NCBI GenBank assembly: GCA_964640325.1
Contig: CAZXID010000006.1
Coordinates: forward strand, 1 to 64,000
Direction of reading: 5' to 3'
Length of the DNA: 64,000 nucleotides
Origin: DAOQAU01 sp964640325
Lineage (GTDB): Bacteria > Cyanobacteriota > Vampirovibrionia > Gastranaerophilales > Gastranaerophilaceae
The translations under genes were made by a program, and so were the position numbers. A model generated the notes under the pieces. It did not search any database. It saw only the letters and a program-made list of their open reading frames with translations, and was not told the DNA's origin. Every line of letters begins with the position of its first letter. The stretch's first letter is position 1. Positions 1 through 8,257 of the stretch are shown here, in pieces.

Positions 1-183
1 ATCAGAGATTATAAGCGAATAAGGAATATTGAGGTTGTTATAAACCATGTCATACCCCCCTCGGGCGCAATTTGCCTATTCAAGGGCAAATTGCGCCCCG
101 AAAAGCTTTTGTATAGTTTGTTTATGATGTTCAATCCAACCCCTTGAATCGTCTACTATTAAAATTTTCTTTTTAGCGTGCAT
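1..183 (-). pseudogene. Response-regulator receiver gene, 5' part, interrupted by a stop
   Basis: Reading from an ATG at 183, the product begins MHAKKKILIVDDSRGWIEHH, the first strand and acidic pair of a CheY-like receiver domain. Codon 36 is TAG (78-76). The same frame then continues to the window edge with GYDMVYNNLN and IISD, whose Asp fits the phospho-acceptor, so both halves match one receiver fold. The stop lies at the edge of the loop of a 14-bp perfect inverted repeat (63-76/85-98). An extended -10 (TTGGTATAAT) ends six bases before the ATG, so the mRNA may be leaderless. The gene runs off the left edge, so its output domain is unknown. A sequencing error at the stop is possible. Confidence 0.6.
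63..98. repeat. Perfect 14-bp inverted repeat inside the broken receiver gene
   Basis: GGGCGCAATTTGCC (63-76) and its exact complement (85-98) are separated by 8 bases. The arms resemble the hairpin at 30904-30946, which also starts GGGGCGCAATT. No T-run follows on either strand, so it is not an obvious terminator. Confidence 0.7.
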
Positions 184-335
184 TAAGTCATTATACCAAA
201 TTATTAACAAAAAATAAACAATTTGCCTTTATGTATTAATTTTGGTAAAATTTTAGACTGTGAAGGATTGAAAAATCCATTCATTTATGCTACTATTGTA
301 GCAGAATTGTGTTTATATTTTATTTAGGGGTGGAA

Positions 336-728
336 ATGGACATCAGACCTGTATCTTTGAATTTTAGCAATAGTAAAGTTGCTTTTCAAAAAGCTCTTCC
401 TGCGTTTAAGTTAAATAATTTGGATTTATTGGATATAACACAAAGGGCGCAAGAATACAAAGTTGTAAACCAAAATAACGAAGTGATAATCGATGAGCTT
501 AACGCAGCAGGAAAAAGAATTTTAAAATTTTTATATAAAAGGATAACTGATACTTTATCACCCGATTATGGTAAGCTATGGTTAAGACAAAAAACGGCTT
601 ATTCTCATATTGACGGGAAAATAAGCAGGAATATTGTATATAATAAATACGGCGAAATTGTAGAAGCACAAGCTTATAACGGGAATACAAGACCTTATAC
701 ATATCGTCTTAATCCAGATTTCGTTTAA
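336..728 (+). CDS. Hypothetical protein with Phe-rich N-terminal tag
   Basis: This 130-aa soluble protein belongs to no family I recognise. I chose ATG 336 because AGGGGTGG stands just upstream; a GTG at 309 in the same frame has no such site. The N-terminus (VSLNFSNSKVAFQ) resembles the short Phe-containing start of other hypothetical proteins here (17328, 22323, 57000). The middle is charged and helical-looking, and the C-terminal third is rich in Tyr and Asn. It converges on, and overlaps by 20 bases, the permease gene on the other strand. Function unknown. Confidence 0.6.
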   Translation: MDIRPVSLNFSNSKVAFQKALPAFKLNNLDLLDITQRAQEYKVVNQNNEVIIDELNAAGKRILKFLYKRITDTLSPDYGKLWLRQKTAYSHIDGKISRNIVYNKYGEIVEAQAYNGNTRPYTYRLNPDFV

Positions 729-1818
729 AAGTCCATGTCGCTACACAAAGGGTTAAAGCCGCTATAAAAATAAGCGGTATGATGTTTTGTACTACGTCAT
801 GCATTGGCATTGCTTTTAGAAAAAGCCCTTTCATTATTACAAGAAAAAATCTGATAGGATTTACGTAAGTAAAATATTGAAAAAATATCGGCATTTCTTC
901 TACTGGAGAAATAAATCCTGAAAGCAAAATTGCAGGCATCTGGAAGGTAAAAGCCCCTAAAATTGCCTGTTGCTGTGTTTTGCAGATTGATGAAATAAAT
1001 AATCCCACACCCAAAATAGACAACAGATAAAAAAACATTCCCGTCCAAAAAAGCCAAATCGAGCCTGTAAAAGGTATTTTGAATATAAAAGTTGCCGCAA
1101 GACTCATTATCGAAGAAAGAACTATTGATATAATCAGCGGTGGAATGGTTTTTCCGGCAAGAATTTCAAGCGAAGACAGGGGCGAAACAATAAGTTGGTC
1201 AAAAGTGCCCAATTCTCTTTCTCTTGCAATAGATAAAGCGGTTAAAACAAGCGCTATTGTGGTTGCAAGAATTGAGATAAGAGAAATTACAGTGTACCAA
1301 AGAAAAATAAGATTTGGGTTATACCAGTTTCGCACTTCAAGACTAATTCTGGGTACTGATTTATACCTTTTGGGAAAACTTTTGGCTTCGTATTGGGCGA
1401 TTATTTCTGAGGCGTAACCGTTTGTTATGGCTGCAACATTGGTTTGTCTTCCGTCAACTATAATCTGCACATCTGCTGTTTTTTGTGCAAGAAGCCTTGT
1501 TGCAAAATCTGTGTTAAAGGAAAGTCCCATTTGAACTTTTTGTTGGCGGATAAGATTTGCAAGTTCGTTTTCGTCTTTTACATAAATTATTTTTTTAAAC
1601 CACTTTGAATTTGCAAAATCTGCGGTCAGCTCTCTTGATTGAAGAGTGTTGCTTTTATCAAGAACCGCCACATGAAGATTTCTGACTTCCATGGTTGCGG
1701 CGTGCGCAAAGATAAAAAGCTGTAAAAGAGGCGGCAAAACAATGAGAATACGGCTTCTTGGGTCAGTCCAAATTGCTATAAACTCTTTTTTTATCAGTGA
1801 TAAAATTCTTCTGAACAT
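709..1818 (-). CDS. ybhR: ABC-2 type permease, YbhR-like
   Basis: This 369-aa membrane subunit of an ABC exporter is the last gene of the operon read leftwards from 7419. One membrane segment lies near residues 24-42 (ILIVLPPLLQLFIFAHAAT), followed by a large extracytoplasmic domain of about 140 residues and about five segments in the C-terminal half. This is the ABC2_membrane_3 layout. It starts two bases after the paralogous permease, so the two probably form a heterodimer with the double ATPase. In E. coli the equivalent operon (cecR-ybhGFSR) affects sensitivity to some antibiotics. The substrate here cannot be read from sequence. Confidence 0.85.
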   Translation of the reverse strand: MFRRILSLIKKEFIAIWTDPRSRILIVLPPLLQLFIFAHAATMEVRNLHVAVLDKSNTLQSRELTADFANSKWFKKIIYVKDENELANLIRQQKVQMGLSFNTDFATRLLAQKTADVQIIVDGRQTNVAAITNGYASEIIAQYEAKSFPKRYKSVPRISLEVRNWYNPNLIFLWYTVISLISILATTIALVLTALSIARERELGTFDQLIVSPLSSLEILAGKTIPPLIISIVLSSIMSLAATFIFKIPFTGSIWLFWTGMFFYLLSILGVGLFISSICKTQQQAILGAFTFQMPAILLSGFISPVEEMPIFFQYFTYVNPIRFFLVIMKGLFLKAMPMHDVVQNIIPLIFIAALTLCVATWTFKRNLD

Positions 1819-1820
1819 TT

Positions 1821-2933
1821 TTAATCCTCAAGCCTTATCGCTGTTTTTTTGTAGACCGCAATAAATAAAATTACACTCAATGTGGCTAAAAACAGGCAGT
1901 TTGGCAAAATTATTCCCCAGACCGTGCCTGCCATAAATTCATTTTGAATGGATGACACCATATACCTTGCCGGCATAAAAAAGCTTAGCCACTGAAGCGC
2001 AAGCGGCATTGAATTTATCGGATAAACAAGTCCTGAAAGCATTAAAGCCGGTAAAAATCCTGCTACAAGGGCAGCTTGGCTTGCATTATACTGGTCTTTT
2101 AGTACAGTAGAAATCAAAAGCCCCTGCCCCATTGCGGTTAATAAAAATAATCCGGAAAAAAGAAAAAGAACGAGAAAGCTTCCTCTGAACGGGATTTGAA
2201 AAACGCTTATGCATAAAAATACGCAAAAAGACATCGAAGACATTCCTAAAATAAAATAGGAGATATATTTTGCAAGCACTATATCTATTTTTCTCACCCT
2301 TGTCGCAAGAAGCGCTTCCATAGTGCCTCTTTCCCATTCTCTTGCAATTACAAGGGCGGTCAAAAGCATTCCTATAAGTGTCATTGTAACGGACAGGGAG
2401 CCCGGCAGGACAAAATAATGGCTGTCTATTTTTTGGTTATACCAAAATCTTGTTTGAACGTTAATCAAAGGCGGCGGAATTTTTTTTGAATATTTGCTCG
2501 AATAAGTAAGCCACTGCTGAAGAATGGATTTGGTATAATTTTGGGCATAATTGGCAAGGTTAACTTCTGAGCCGTCTGTGATAACTTGCGCTGATGCTGT
2601 TTCGCCTCTATCCAATTTTGTCGAAAAGTCGTTGGGTATAACCATAATTCCGCGTATTCTTGAGCCTGTTATGTCATCATACATTTTGTTTTTATCCTGA
2701 TAAAATATCGGATAAATATACTTGCTTCCTTTGAAAGAATCAACAAGTGTCATAACTTGTTGTGAAGTGTCATCGATTTTTATTCCCATGTGAATTTTTA
2801 CGGTATCAAGATTTACCCCGTATCGGTAAATTATCAAAAGAATAAGCGGCAGCACAAAAGCTATCAGAATACTGCTGGGGTCTCTGAAAATTTGGTTAAA
2901 TTCTTTTTTAATTAACGCCCAAAGAATCTTCAT
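1821..2933 (-). CDS. ybhS: ABC-2 type permease, YbhS-like
   Basis: This 370-aa permease is paralogous to the next gene. Both begin with a basic-amphipathic IKKEF start, a first membrane span (about 23-41), a long periplasmic domain and a cluster of C-terminal spans. The motif AREWERGTMEALLATRV after the second span is typical of the cytoplasmic coupling helix in ABC-2 exporters. Its ATG overlaps the TGA of the ATPase gene (ATGA, 2930-2933), which indicates translational coupling. It is likely the partner permease of the exporter. Confidence 0.87.
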   Translation of the reverse strand: MKILWALIKKEFNQIFRDPSSILIAFVLPLILLIIYRYGVNLDTVKIHMGIKIDDTSQQVMTLVDSFKGSKYIYPIFYQDKNKMYDDITGSRIRGIMVIPNDFSTKLDRGETASAQVITDGSEVNLANYAQNYTKSILQQWLTYSSKYSKKIPPPLINVQTRFWYNQKIDSHYFVLPGSLSVTMTLIGMLLTALVIAREWERGTMEALLATRVRKIDIVLAKYISYFILGMSSMSFCVFLCISVFQIPFRGSFLVLFLFSGLFLLTAMGQGLLISTVLKDQYNASQAALVAGFLPALMLSGLVYPINSMPLALQWLSFFMPARYMVSSIQNEFMAGTVWGIILPNCLFLATLSVILFIAVYKKTAIRLED

Positions 2934-4438
2934 TGCTTATTTTCACTCCTTTCAATAAGAGTTACAAAAGCTTCTTCCATATTTTTTGCACCTGCCATGT
3001 TTTTAAGCTCTGTCGGGGTTCCAAGTGCAATAGTTTCACCGCGATAAAAAAGGCTTATTCTGTCGCAGTATTCGGCCTCATCCATAAAATGGGTTGTAAC
3101 CATTATTGTTACTCCTTTTTGAGCAAGCGAGGTTATGTGATTCCAAAACTCTTTTCTTGAAATCGGATCAACGCCTGAAGTGGGTTCGTCAAGAAATAAA
3201 ACAGGCGGAGAGTGCATAACCGCACATGCCAGAGAAAGCCTTTGTTTATAGCCAAGCGGAAGCTCCGAGGCTTTGCTTTTTAGATATTTTTCAAAGTGAA
3301 ATATATCTATTATTTCATCTATTTTTTCTTTTCGCTCTCTTAACCCCAGCCCGTAAATTCCCGAGAAAAATCTTAAATTTTGCTCGACATTTAACCCCCC
3401 GTAAAGCGAGAATTTTTGTGCCATATAACCAAGGTGTGAGCGTGCTTTTGTGGGATTTTTTAAAATATCCTGCCCCATAATTTTAGCAGTACCCTTTGTG
3501 GGGGTGGAAAGTCCGCACATCATTTTAAATGAAGTGGATTTTCCCGCCCCGTTTGGGCCTAAAAGTCCGAAAATTTCACCTTTTTCAATGTGAAAGGTGT
3601 TATTTTTAACCGCATAGAAATTCCCGTATTTTTTGGCTAAATTAAGCGCTTCGATTACAAATTCACCGTCTTGATCCTTTAAGATATAATTTTTTGCAAG
3701 CTTTGATTCTTTTTTTTGGTATCCGCCCATAAGCTTTATTACTTCATCTTCAAAGCCTTGTGAGGTTGAACTTAGTTCTTGGGGTTTCCCGTTATATATA
3801 ATTTTGCCTTCGTTTAAGACAATGCAGTTGTCAAAACTGTGGGCTTCATCGAGATACGCCGTTGACCACAAAATTGTAATCCCGCTTCCTGCGAGTTCTT
3901 TTACCATTTGCATAAGTTCACGCCTTGAAATCGGGTCAACCCCGACAGAAGGCTCGTCTAATAACAAAAATTCGGGAGTTCCCAAAAGTGCGCATGCAAG
4001 CCCCAGTTTTTGTTTCATCCCGCCTGAGAGTGCTCCTGCAAGTCTTGGTTGAAAGTTTTTTAAATCCGTAAAGGTTAATAATTTTTCAAAAATTTCTGCC
4101 CTGTCTTTTTTTTCAATCCCTTTCAAATCAGAATATAGAGTAAGATTTTCTATAACGCTCAAATCTTCATAAAGACCGAATTTTTGTGGCATATAGCCCA
4201 TTTTTGTATTAATAAGTTCCTTTTGAGTTTCAGGGTTTAAACCCAGAGTCGAAATATCACCCTCGGTTGGAACTAAAAGCCCTGCAATAAGTCTTATCAG
4301 GGTGGTTTTTCCCGCACCGTCAGGGCCGATAAGCCCTGTAATTTTGCCCTTTTCAATATTCAGGCTCAGATTATCAATCGCAGCAAAGCCGTCGGAAAAT
4401 TTTTTGGTTAAATTTTTAATTTCAATGCTTGATATCAT
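2930..4438 (-). CDS. ybhF: ABC exporter ATPase with two nucleotide-binding domains, YbhF-like
   Basis: This 502-aa protein holds two complete ABC ATPase domains. NBD1 has Walker A GPDGAGKTT at 38-46, LSGG at 137-140 and LLLDEP near 158-163. NBD2 has Walker A GPNGAGKST at 294-302, a degenerate signature LPLGYKQR near 393-400 and LFLDEP near 414-419. The switch histidine is present in NBD2 (TTHFMDEAE) but is Ala in NBD1 (STAYLDEAH), so the two sites are not equivalent. This fused form is the hallmark of YbhF-type exporters. The gene is separated from the adaptor gene by 131 bases of repeat DNA and overlaps the permease gene. Confidence 0.92.
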   Translation of the reverse strand: MISSIEIKNLTKKFSDGFAAIDNLSLNIEKGKITGLIGPDGAGKTTLIRLIAGLLVPTEGDISTLGLNPETQKELINTKMGYMPQKFGLYEDLSVIENLTLYSDLKGIEKKDRAEIFEKLLTFTDLKNFQPRLAGALSGGMKQKLGLACALLGTPEFLLLDEPSVGVDPISRRELMQMVKELAGSGITILWSTAYLDEAHSFDNCIVLNEGKIIYNGKPQELSSTSQGFEDEVIKLMGGYQKKESKLAKNYILKDQDGEFVIEALNLAKKYGNFYAVKNNTFHIEKGEIFGLLGPNGAGKSTSFKMMCGLSTPTKGTAKIMGQDILKNPTKARSHLGYMAQKFSLYGGLNVEQNLRFFSGIYGLGLRERKEKIDEIIDIFHFEKYLKSKASELPLGYKQRLSLACAVMHSPPVLFLDEPTSGVDPISRKEFWNHITSLAQKGVTIMVTTHFMDEAEYCDRISLFYRGETIALGTPTELKNMAGAKNMEEAFVTLIERSENKQ

Positions 4439-4477
4439 TTTTGTCTTTCTTATTTGACCAAATTAATATTTATTTTA

Positions 4478-4549
4478 GCTGAACAGTTGAAAGGGTGAAC
4501 GGCTGAAGAGTTATTTTGGACTGCTTCGGGCATAGCCCTTGCAATGACA
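4478..4549. repeat. Octamer array plus half-palindrome of a GCAATGACA repeat
   Basis: At 4478-4509 four octamers follow each other: GCTGAACA, GTTGAAAG, GGTGAACG, GCTGAAGA. At 4518-4549 lies an interrupted inverted repeat, GGACTGCTTCGGGC to GCCCTTGCAATGACA, the same family as the copy inside mutS. Further octamer-like units at 4564-4590 overlap the stop codon of the adaptor gene. Confidence 0.65.
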
Positions 4550-4569
4550 TATTTAAACTTTTTAGCTTT

Positions 4570-5409
4570 TCACCTATTCAGCTTTATTTTCACCGTAACC
4601 GGCATGCCCTGACGAAGATACTCATCAAGGTCATATATATAAACCCTTATCCTGTAAACTAAATCGGTTCTCAAATCGGTTGTTTGGACTGTTTTTGGAG
4701 TGAATTCCGCAACAGGCGAAATATATCCCACTTGTCCTTTATATTCTTTTTGTTTTCCGGTTTGGGGATTTTTTGTGTCAGTTAAAACTTTTGCCTCCAT
4801 GCCGTATTTAACATTTGCCAAATCAGGTTCCGGAATATATGCTCTTACCCAGACAGGTTTGTTTTTAGCCATAGTGTAAATCGGCTGGGACGGAGTTACA
4901 GAAGCTCCCGGCTCTTGAATTCTTGTCATAATAATTCCGTCGTCGGGTGCGTAAATTTTTGTATCGTCAAAATTCTTTCTGGCACCTTTGCTTGTGGCAA
5001 CGGCAGCTTCAAAAGAGGCTTTTGTCGAATTTTTGGAGTTAAGCAGGTCGTCGCATTCCTGCTTTGAAGTGGTTGAATCTTTGCAAAGCGGAATATTTCT
5101 TTCGTATTTTGAAGCCGCATTTGCGCTTAATGCCCTGTATAGTTCAATGTCGGCAAGGCTTTTTTCATAAGTGGCTTTATAGTTTTCATCCTCCAAAGCT
5201 GCAAGAAGTTGCCCTTTTTTAACCGCATCGCCTTCTTCAACAAGCATTTTGGCTATTTTGCCTTCGACTCTAAAGCCCAAATCCACCTGACGAATTTCCA
5301 CGTTTCCGTAAAGCACCAAAAAATCCTTATCGATTTTTTTTGAACTTATGGAATAAAAAATTAATCCTATTATGCTTATTAAAAATACTAAGATTATTAC
5401 TTTTTTCAT
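4570..5409 (-). CDS. ybhG: HlyD-family periplasmic adaptor, YbhG-like
   Basis: This 279-aa adaptor is expected to link the inner-membrane ABC exporter to the TolC-type channel encoded just upstream. It has an N-terminal signal anchor (about 4-22), then a biotinyl/lipoyl-like half motif (VEEGDAVKKGQLLAALEDEN, about 58-77), a helical hairpin (about 85-150) and a second lipoyl half (IYAPDDGIIMTRIQEPGASV). It ends in a beta-barrel domain. The ATG overlaps the stop of the TolC gene by one base, so the two are coupled. The last codons (KIKLNR, stop) lie within octamer-type repeat sequence, so a repeat may have set the C-terminus. Confidence 0.88.
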   Translation of the reverse strand: MKKVIILVFLISIIGLIFYSISSKKIDKDFLVLYGNVEIRQVDLGFRVEGKIAKMLVEEGDAVKKGQLLAALEDENYKATYEKSLADIELYRALSANAASKYERNIPLCKDSTTSKQECDDLLNSKNSTKASFEAAVATSKGARKNFDDTKIYAPDDGIIMTRIQEPGASVTPSQPIYTMAKNKPVWVRAYIPEPDLANVKYGMEAKVLTDTKNPQTGKQKEYKGQVGYISPVAEFTPKTVQTTDLRTDLVYRIRVYIYDLDEYLRQGMPVTVKIKLNR

Positions 5410-6773
5410 TATAATTTTCCTCCAACTGCTTTGTATAGGGTTAAATAGTCAACAAGACGGTTTGTTTTGGAATTTATCCTGTTTTGTTTGGATAAAATCA
5501 ATGCTTCCTGTTCGCTCAAAAGCTGCGGATAAGAAATTGTTCCGCGCCTAAATCTTTCAAGCGAGCGATTGTAATTATCCTGTTGAATATTTAAATTTTT
5601 TAAGGTGTTTATATCAATTTGGCTGTCTTTTTTCAAGATAAAAAGACTGTCGTTTATTTCTTTAAGTGCGTTCAAATCACTTTGTCTATAAGCTTCAAAC
5701 ATTTGTTCATAGCGACTTTTGCTCATTTTTAGGTTGGCAATTTTTCTCCCGCCTGTGAATAAATCCAAGCTTGCACCTGCTACAAGTGCTGCGATGGTTG
5801 AGCCCCAAGTTCCAAATCCGGCAGAGCCGATGTTGTTAAAAACATAAAGCCCCGTGAGATTAATTTTTGGTAAAAATTCTTTTCTTGCAACGCGAATATC
5901 GATTTTTGCTTTTTGTAGTTTTGCCTCTGTTGCCATAATATCAGGACGAGAAAAAACTACATCTGAGGAAATTTCATCAGGAACAGAGCATTTATATTCA
6001 AGATTATCAAATGAAATCCTTTTTAAATTTGTATTTTCGGGTGATTCTCCGATTAAAACCGCAAGCTGGGTTAAGGTTTTTTCTCTTATTTTCAAGAGCT
6101 CGTCGAGGGAATTTTTAGCGCTTTGAACTTCTTTTTTTGCGTTATTTAATGATGTTGCAGAAACGGTGCCTCTGTCAAATCTTTGTTGCTCGCGTTTTAG
6201 CTTTTCTTGTTTAATTTCAAGCAATTTTTGTTGAAGTTGAATTTGTTTGTCGGTTTTGACCAAATTAAAATATACTGTCGCAACATCTGTTGCAAGTGCT
6301 ATGTAAATAGCTTTTTCTTCCCACTTTGAAGCCTCGTAAGTTTTTTTGGAAGATTTTGTTTTGTCCCTGTTTTTTAAGAAAATGTCTGCTTCATAGTTCA
6401 TCTGGAAAGGGACGGCAAAAATATTGTTTTTTGTTGAAACAAAGCTGTCGGGAAGGTGATTTAAAATGTAGTTGCCGCCTACAGAAAGTGAAGGAAGTTC
6501 GCTCCCGAATTGGTATTTGACCGCTTGTCTGTATTCCTCGACTTTCCAAGATGCCTGTTTTGCGCTGTGGTTGTTTTCTACCGCTTTTATTACATATTGG
6601 ATTAAAATCGGGTCGTTAAAATTTTGCCACCAATAAGGGTTTATGTATTGGATTTTTTCTTTGGTGTTAATCGGGCACAGGGAGAATTTTTTGCTCCAAA
6701 AAGCAGAGCAAGGAAGTTGTATAAAAAGAGTTAAAATTAAAAATAAGGCAAATACTTTATTTATTTTTTGCAT
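5409..6773 (-). CDS. TolC-like outer membrane efflux protein
   Basis: This is an outer membrane channel of the TolC/NodT type, about 454 aa. I chose ATG 6773, which starts MQKINKVFALFLILTLF, a clean signal peptide. A GTG twelve bases upstream (6785) is possible but would add residues before the signal. The mature protein has two repeats of long coiled-coil helices, with typical segments EQQRFDRGTVSATSL and SLERFRRGTISYPQL at equivalent places in each half. It starts within a few bases of the end of the TetR gene. E. coli ybhGFSR has no TolC gene inside the operon, so this operon encodes a complete tripartite pump. Confidence 0.9.
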   Translation of the reverse strand: MQKINKVFALFLILTLFIQLPCSAFWSKKFSLCPINTKEKIQYINPYWWQNFNDPILIQYVIKAVENNHSAKQASWKVEEYRQAVKYQFGSELPSLSVGGNYILNHLPDSFVSTKNNIFAVPFQMNYEADIFLKNRDKTKSSKKTYEASKWEEKAIYIALATDVATVYFNLVKTDKQIQLQQKLLEIKQEKLKREQQRFDRGTVSATSLNNAKKEVQSAKNSLDELLKIREKTLTQLAVLIGESPENTNLKRISFDNLEYKCSVPDEISSDVVFSRPDIMATEAKLQKAKIDIRVARKEFLPKINLTGLYVFNNIGSAGFGTWGSTIAALVAGASLDLFTGGRKIANLKMSKSRYEQMFEAYRQSDLNALKEINDSLFILKKDSQIDINTLKNLNIQQDNYNRSLERFRRGTISYPQLLSEQEALILSKQNRINSKTNRLVDYLTLYKAVGGKL

Positions 6774-6774
6774 T

Positions 6775-7419
6775 TTACACCGCACCCAAATCTTTTAATA
6801 TTGCATTTACTTGTCCCATTACAATCTGTTTTAACATTTGAATATCTTGTTTACTATAGCCTGATTGGTTCATTAGTTTGAGTGAAAATTGTTTAAGAAT
6901 TTTAGCCGAGTGGATTTGTCCCACTATTGTGATTGTTCTAAAAATGATTTCTTTGTCATTTTCATCTCTGTCTAAAATAGAAGCAAGAAGCCGCTTTAAG
7001 ACTTTATAGCCCTCGGCATTTAAGGGAACGCCCGAGGTCATTTGTTCTCTAAATATAATCATTATTGCAGAATCAGAGATTTTATCAGAATAAAAATAAT
7101 CCATCATCATATCTAAAAATTTGAACAGAGCGGCTATTTTTTCTTCTTTGGATAAATGGTTAAAACTTTGGGGGAGTTCTTTGGCTCCTAGATTGTTCAT
7201 AACATACTGAATAATATTTTCGACTATGTTCGAAACGACTTTGGCATAAAGCTCTTCCTTTCCGCCAAAATAGTAAGAAATCATGCTAATGTTGACGCCT
7301 GCGGCCTTGCATATATCTCTTGTGCTTGTGCCGTCAAACCCCTTTTTTGCAAAGAGTTCTGTTGCACAATTTAGGATTTTATCTTTTGTTTTTTGGCTTA
7401 AATCAGGCTTTTTTGGCAT
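6775..7419 (-). CDS. TetR-family repressor, CecR-like
   Basis: This 214-aa regulator is the first gene of the efflux operon. The helix-turn-helix lies at about 27-50 (TSTRDICKAAGVNISMISYY, then FGGKEEL), with the CecR-like pattern of an aromatic pair followed by GxKEEL. The C-terminal ligand domain resembles the DUF1956 type of CecR (YbiH), which controls ybhGFSR in E. coli. Two tandem palindromes stand 38-70 bases upstream, so it most likely represses its own operon. A related TetR protein is encoded at 27475-28137. Confidence 0.85.
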   Translation of the reverse strand: MPKKPDLSQKTKDKILNCATELFAKKGFDGTSTRDICKAAGVNISMISYYFGGKEELYAKVVSNIVENIIQYVMNNLGAKELPQSFNHLSKEEKIAALFKFLDMMMDYFYSDKISDSAIMIIFREQMTSGVPLNAEGYKVLKRLLASILDRDENDKEIIFRTITIVGQIHSAKILKQFSLKLMNQSGYSKQDIQMLKQIVMGQVNAILKDLGAV

Positions 7420-7456
7420 AAATCCTCCGTTTTTTTAAATCATATCCCACATTATA

Positions 7457-7489
7457 AATCAAACATTTGATTTAATCAAGTGTTTGATT
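7457..7489. promoter_or_regulatory. Twin palindromic operator for the TetR repressor
   Basis: Two adjacent dyads are seen: AATCAAACATTTGATT (7457-7472, 7-bp arms) and AATCAAGTGTTTGATT (7474-7489, 6-bp arms). They share half-site AATCAA and together form a larger 9-bp inverted repeat. Their place upstream of a TetR gene heading its operon suggests autoregulation. Confidence 0.7.
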
Positions 7490-7515
7490 TTGAAAGCGGG
7501 AATAAATTGGAATAT

Positions 7516-7899
7516 TTATTTATTTTCTTTTAAAAATATTTCACAGTTTTGGCAGGATTTTTCACATGTGCGTTGAGAAAATTCCCAACATTTTCTTTTT
7601 TTGCCAAAGAGTTCTCTGCATTTTTTACGTTTTTCTTCCGAGCAGTCTTTTAATTTCCAGCAGGGTGTAAACTCAAGCAATTTTTTAATGCCCGGAATAC
7701 TTAAATTTTCCTCATGTATAAGCTTTCTTAAACAATCGATTCTCACAAGGTCATTTTTTGAAAAAAGACGCTTTCCGCCTTTTCTTTGAGGCGAGATTAA
7801 ACCTTCTGCCTCATAAATTCTTAATGTACGCGGATGTACATCTAAAATTTTTGAAGCAATACCTATTGAATATACCGGTAAATCTTCATCAAAATTCAT
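7516..7899 (-). CDS. MerR/HspR-like regulator with cysteine-rich tail
   Basis: This 127-aa protein has an N-terminal MerR-type winged helix close to HspR (PVYSIGIASKILDVHPRTLR, then IYEAEGLI and GGKRLFS). After about residue 78 there is a tail with seven cysteines (80, 86, 94, 104, 112, 116, 119; one more at 56), unlike ordinary HspR. I chose ATG 7899 because AAGGGA stands seven bases upstream; the longer frame to 7953 lacks a good site. It is divergent from the NifX/ATPase operon and faces a palindrome with HspR-like half-sites (CTTGA/TCAAG). I infer that the tail senses metal, an Fe-S cluster or redox state and controls that operon. Confidence 0.82.
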   Translation of the reverse strand: MNFDEDLPVYSIGIASKILDVHPRTLRIYEAEGLISPQRKGGKRLFSKNDLVRIDCLRKLIHEENLSIPGIKKLLEFTPCWKLKDCSEEKRKKCRELFGKKRKCWEFSQRTCEKSCQNCEIFLKENK

Positions 7900-8045
7900 A
7901 TATTTCCCTTTTGAGTTTGCGGGAAAATTGTTATTTTTCGAATTTTTCCGCATTCTTTTTCTATATATTTTATCTTAAAAAATATATAGAAATAAGTCAA
8001 ATTAATATTGTTATTTAATTTATTTTAACTTGCAAATTTAATTTT

Positions 8046-8083
8046 ATTATGGACTTGACAATTTGAATTGTCAAGTCCATAAT
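8046..8083. promoter_or_regulatory. 38-bp palindromic divergent promoter-operator
   Basis: Arms of 18 bp (ATTATGGACTTGACAATT and its exact complement) flank a TG centre. On the plus strand TTGACA (8055-8060) and CATAAT (8078-8083) are 17 bases apart. By symmetry the minus strand carries the same pair. One palindrome therefore contains promoters for both the regulator and the NifX operon. The inner CTTGACA...TGTCAAG resembles the HspR box (CTTGAGT-N7-ACTCAAG), so the MerR/HspR-like protein is the likely binder. Confidence 0.75.
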
Positions 8084-8089
8084 GTATGC

Positions 8090-8257
8090 ATAAGGTATTT
8101 TAGAAAAACAGATGCAAGGGGTTGGCTAAATCAAAACAGAGACAGCGAAGTAAGCCCCGAGTGCATTAATTTAGTAAGCCCTCTAATACCAGAATGAGCA
8201 GATTTTAATAATGTAAGAAAGGGCGAAATTACAAAGATTTCGTGTAATGGTAGAAAA
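8090..8257 (+). promoter_or_regulatory. Structured leader A upstream of a NifX-like gene (candidate cis-regulatory RNA)
   Basis: The leader starts about 7 bases after the -10 of the palindromic promoter. It matches leader B (10726-10908) in order: CAGATGC, an AGAGRC-type block with CGAARTAA, GTGCATTRATT, AAGYCC, then AAGAAAGG(R)CG. It ends in a hairpin, CGAAATT-ACAAA-GATTTCG (8224-8242), followed by TGTAATGGT. A helix ATGCA/TGCAT (8112-8116/8162-8166) can form. AGGG (8117-8120) can reach past it to CCCT (8179-8182), making a pseudoknot. No good Shine-Dalgarno precedes the ATG. I could not match it to a known riboswitch class. Confidence 0.65.

Noticed and set aside
1079..1417. 112-codon plus frame within the ABC permease gene
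   Set aside because: Antisense to conserved permease sequence, with no ribosome site or recognisable domain.
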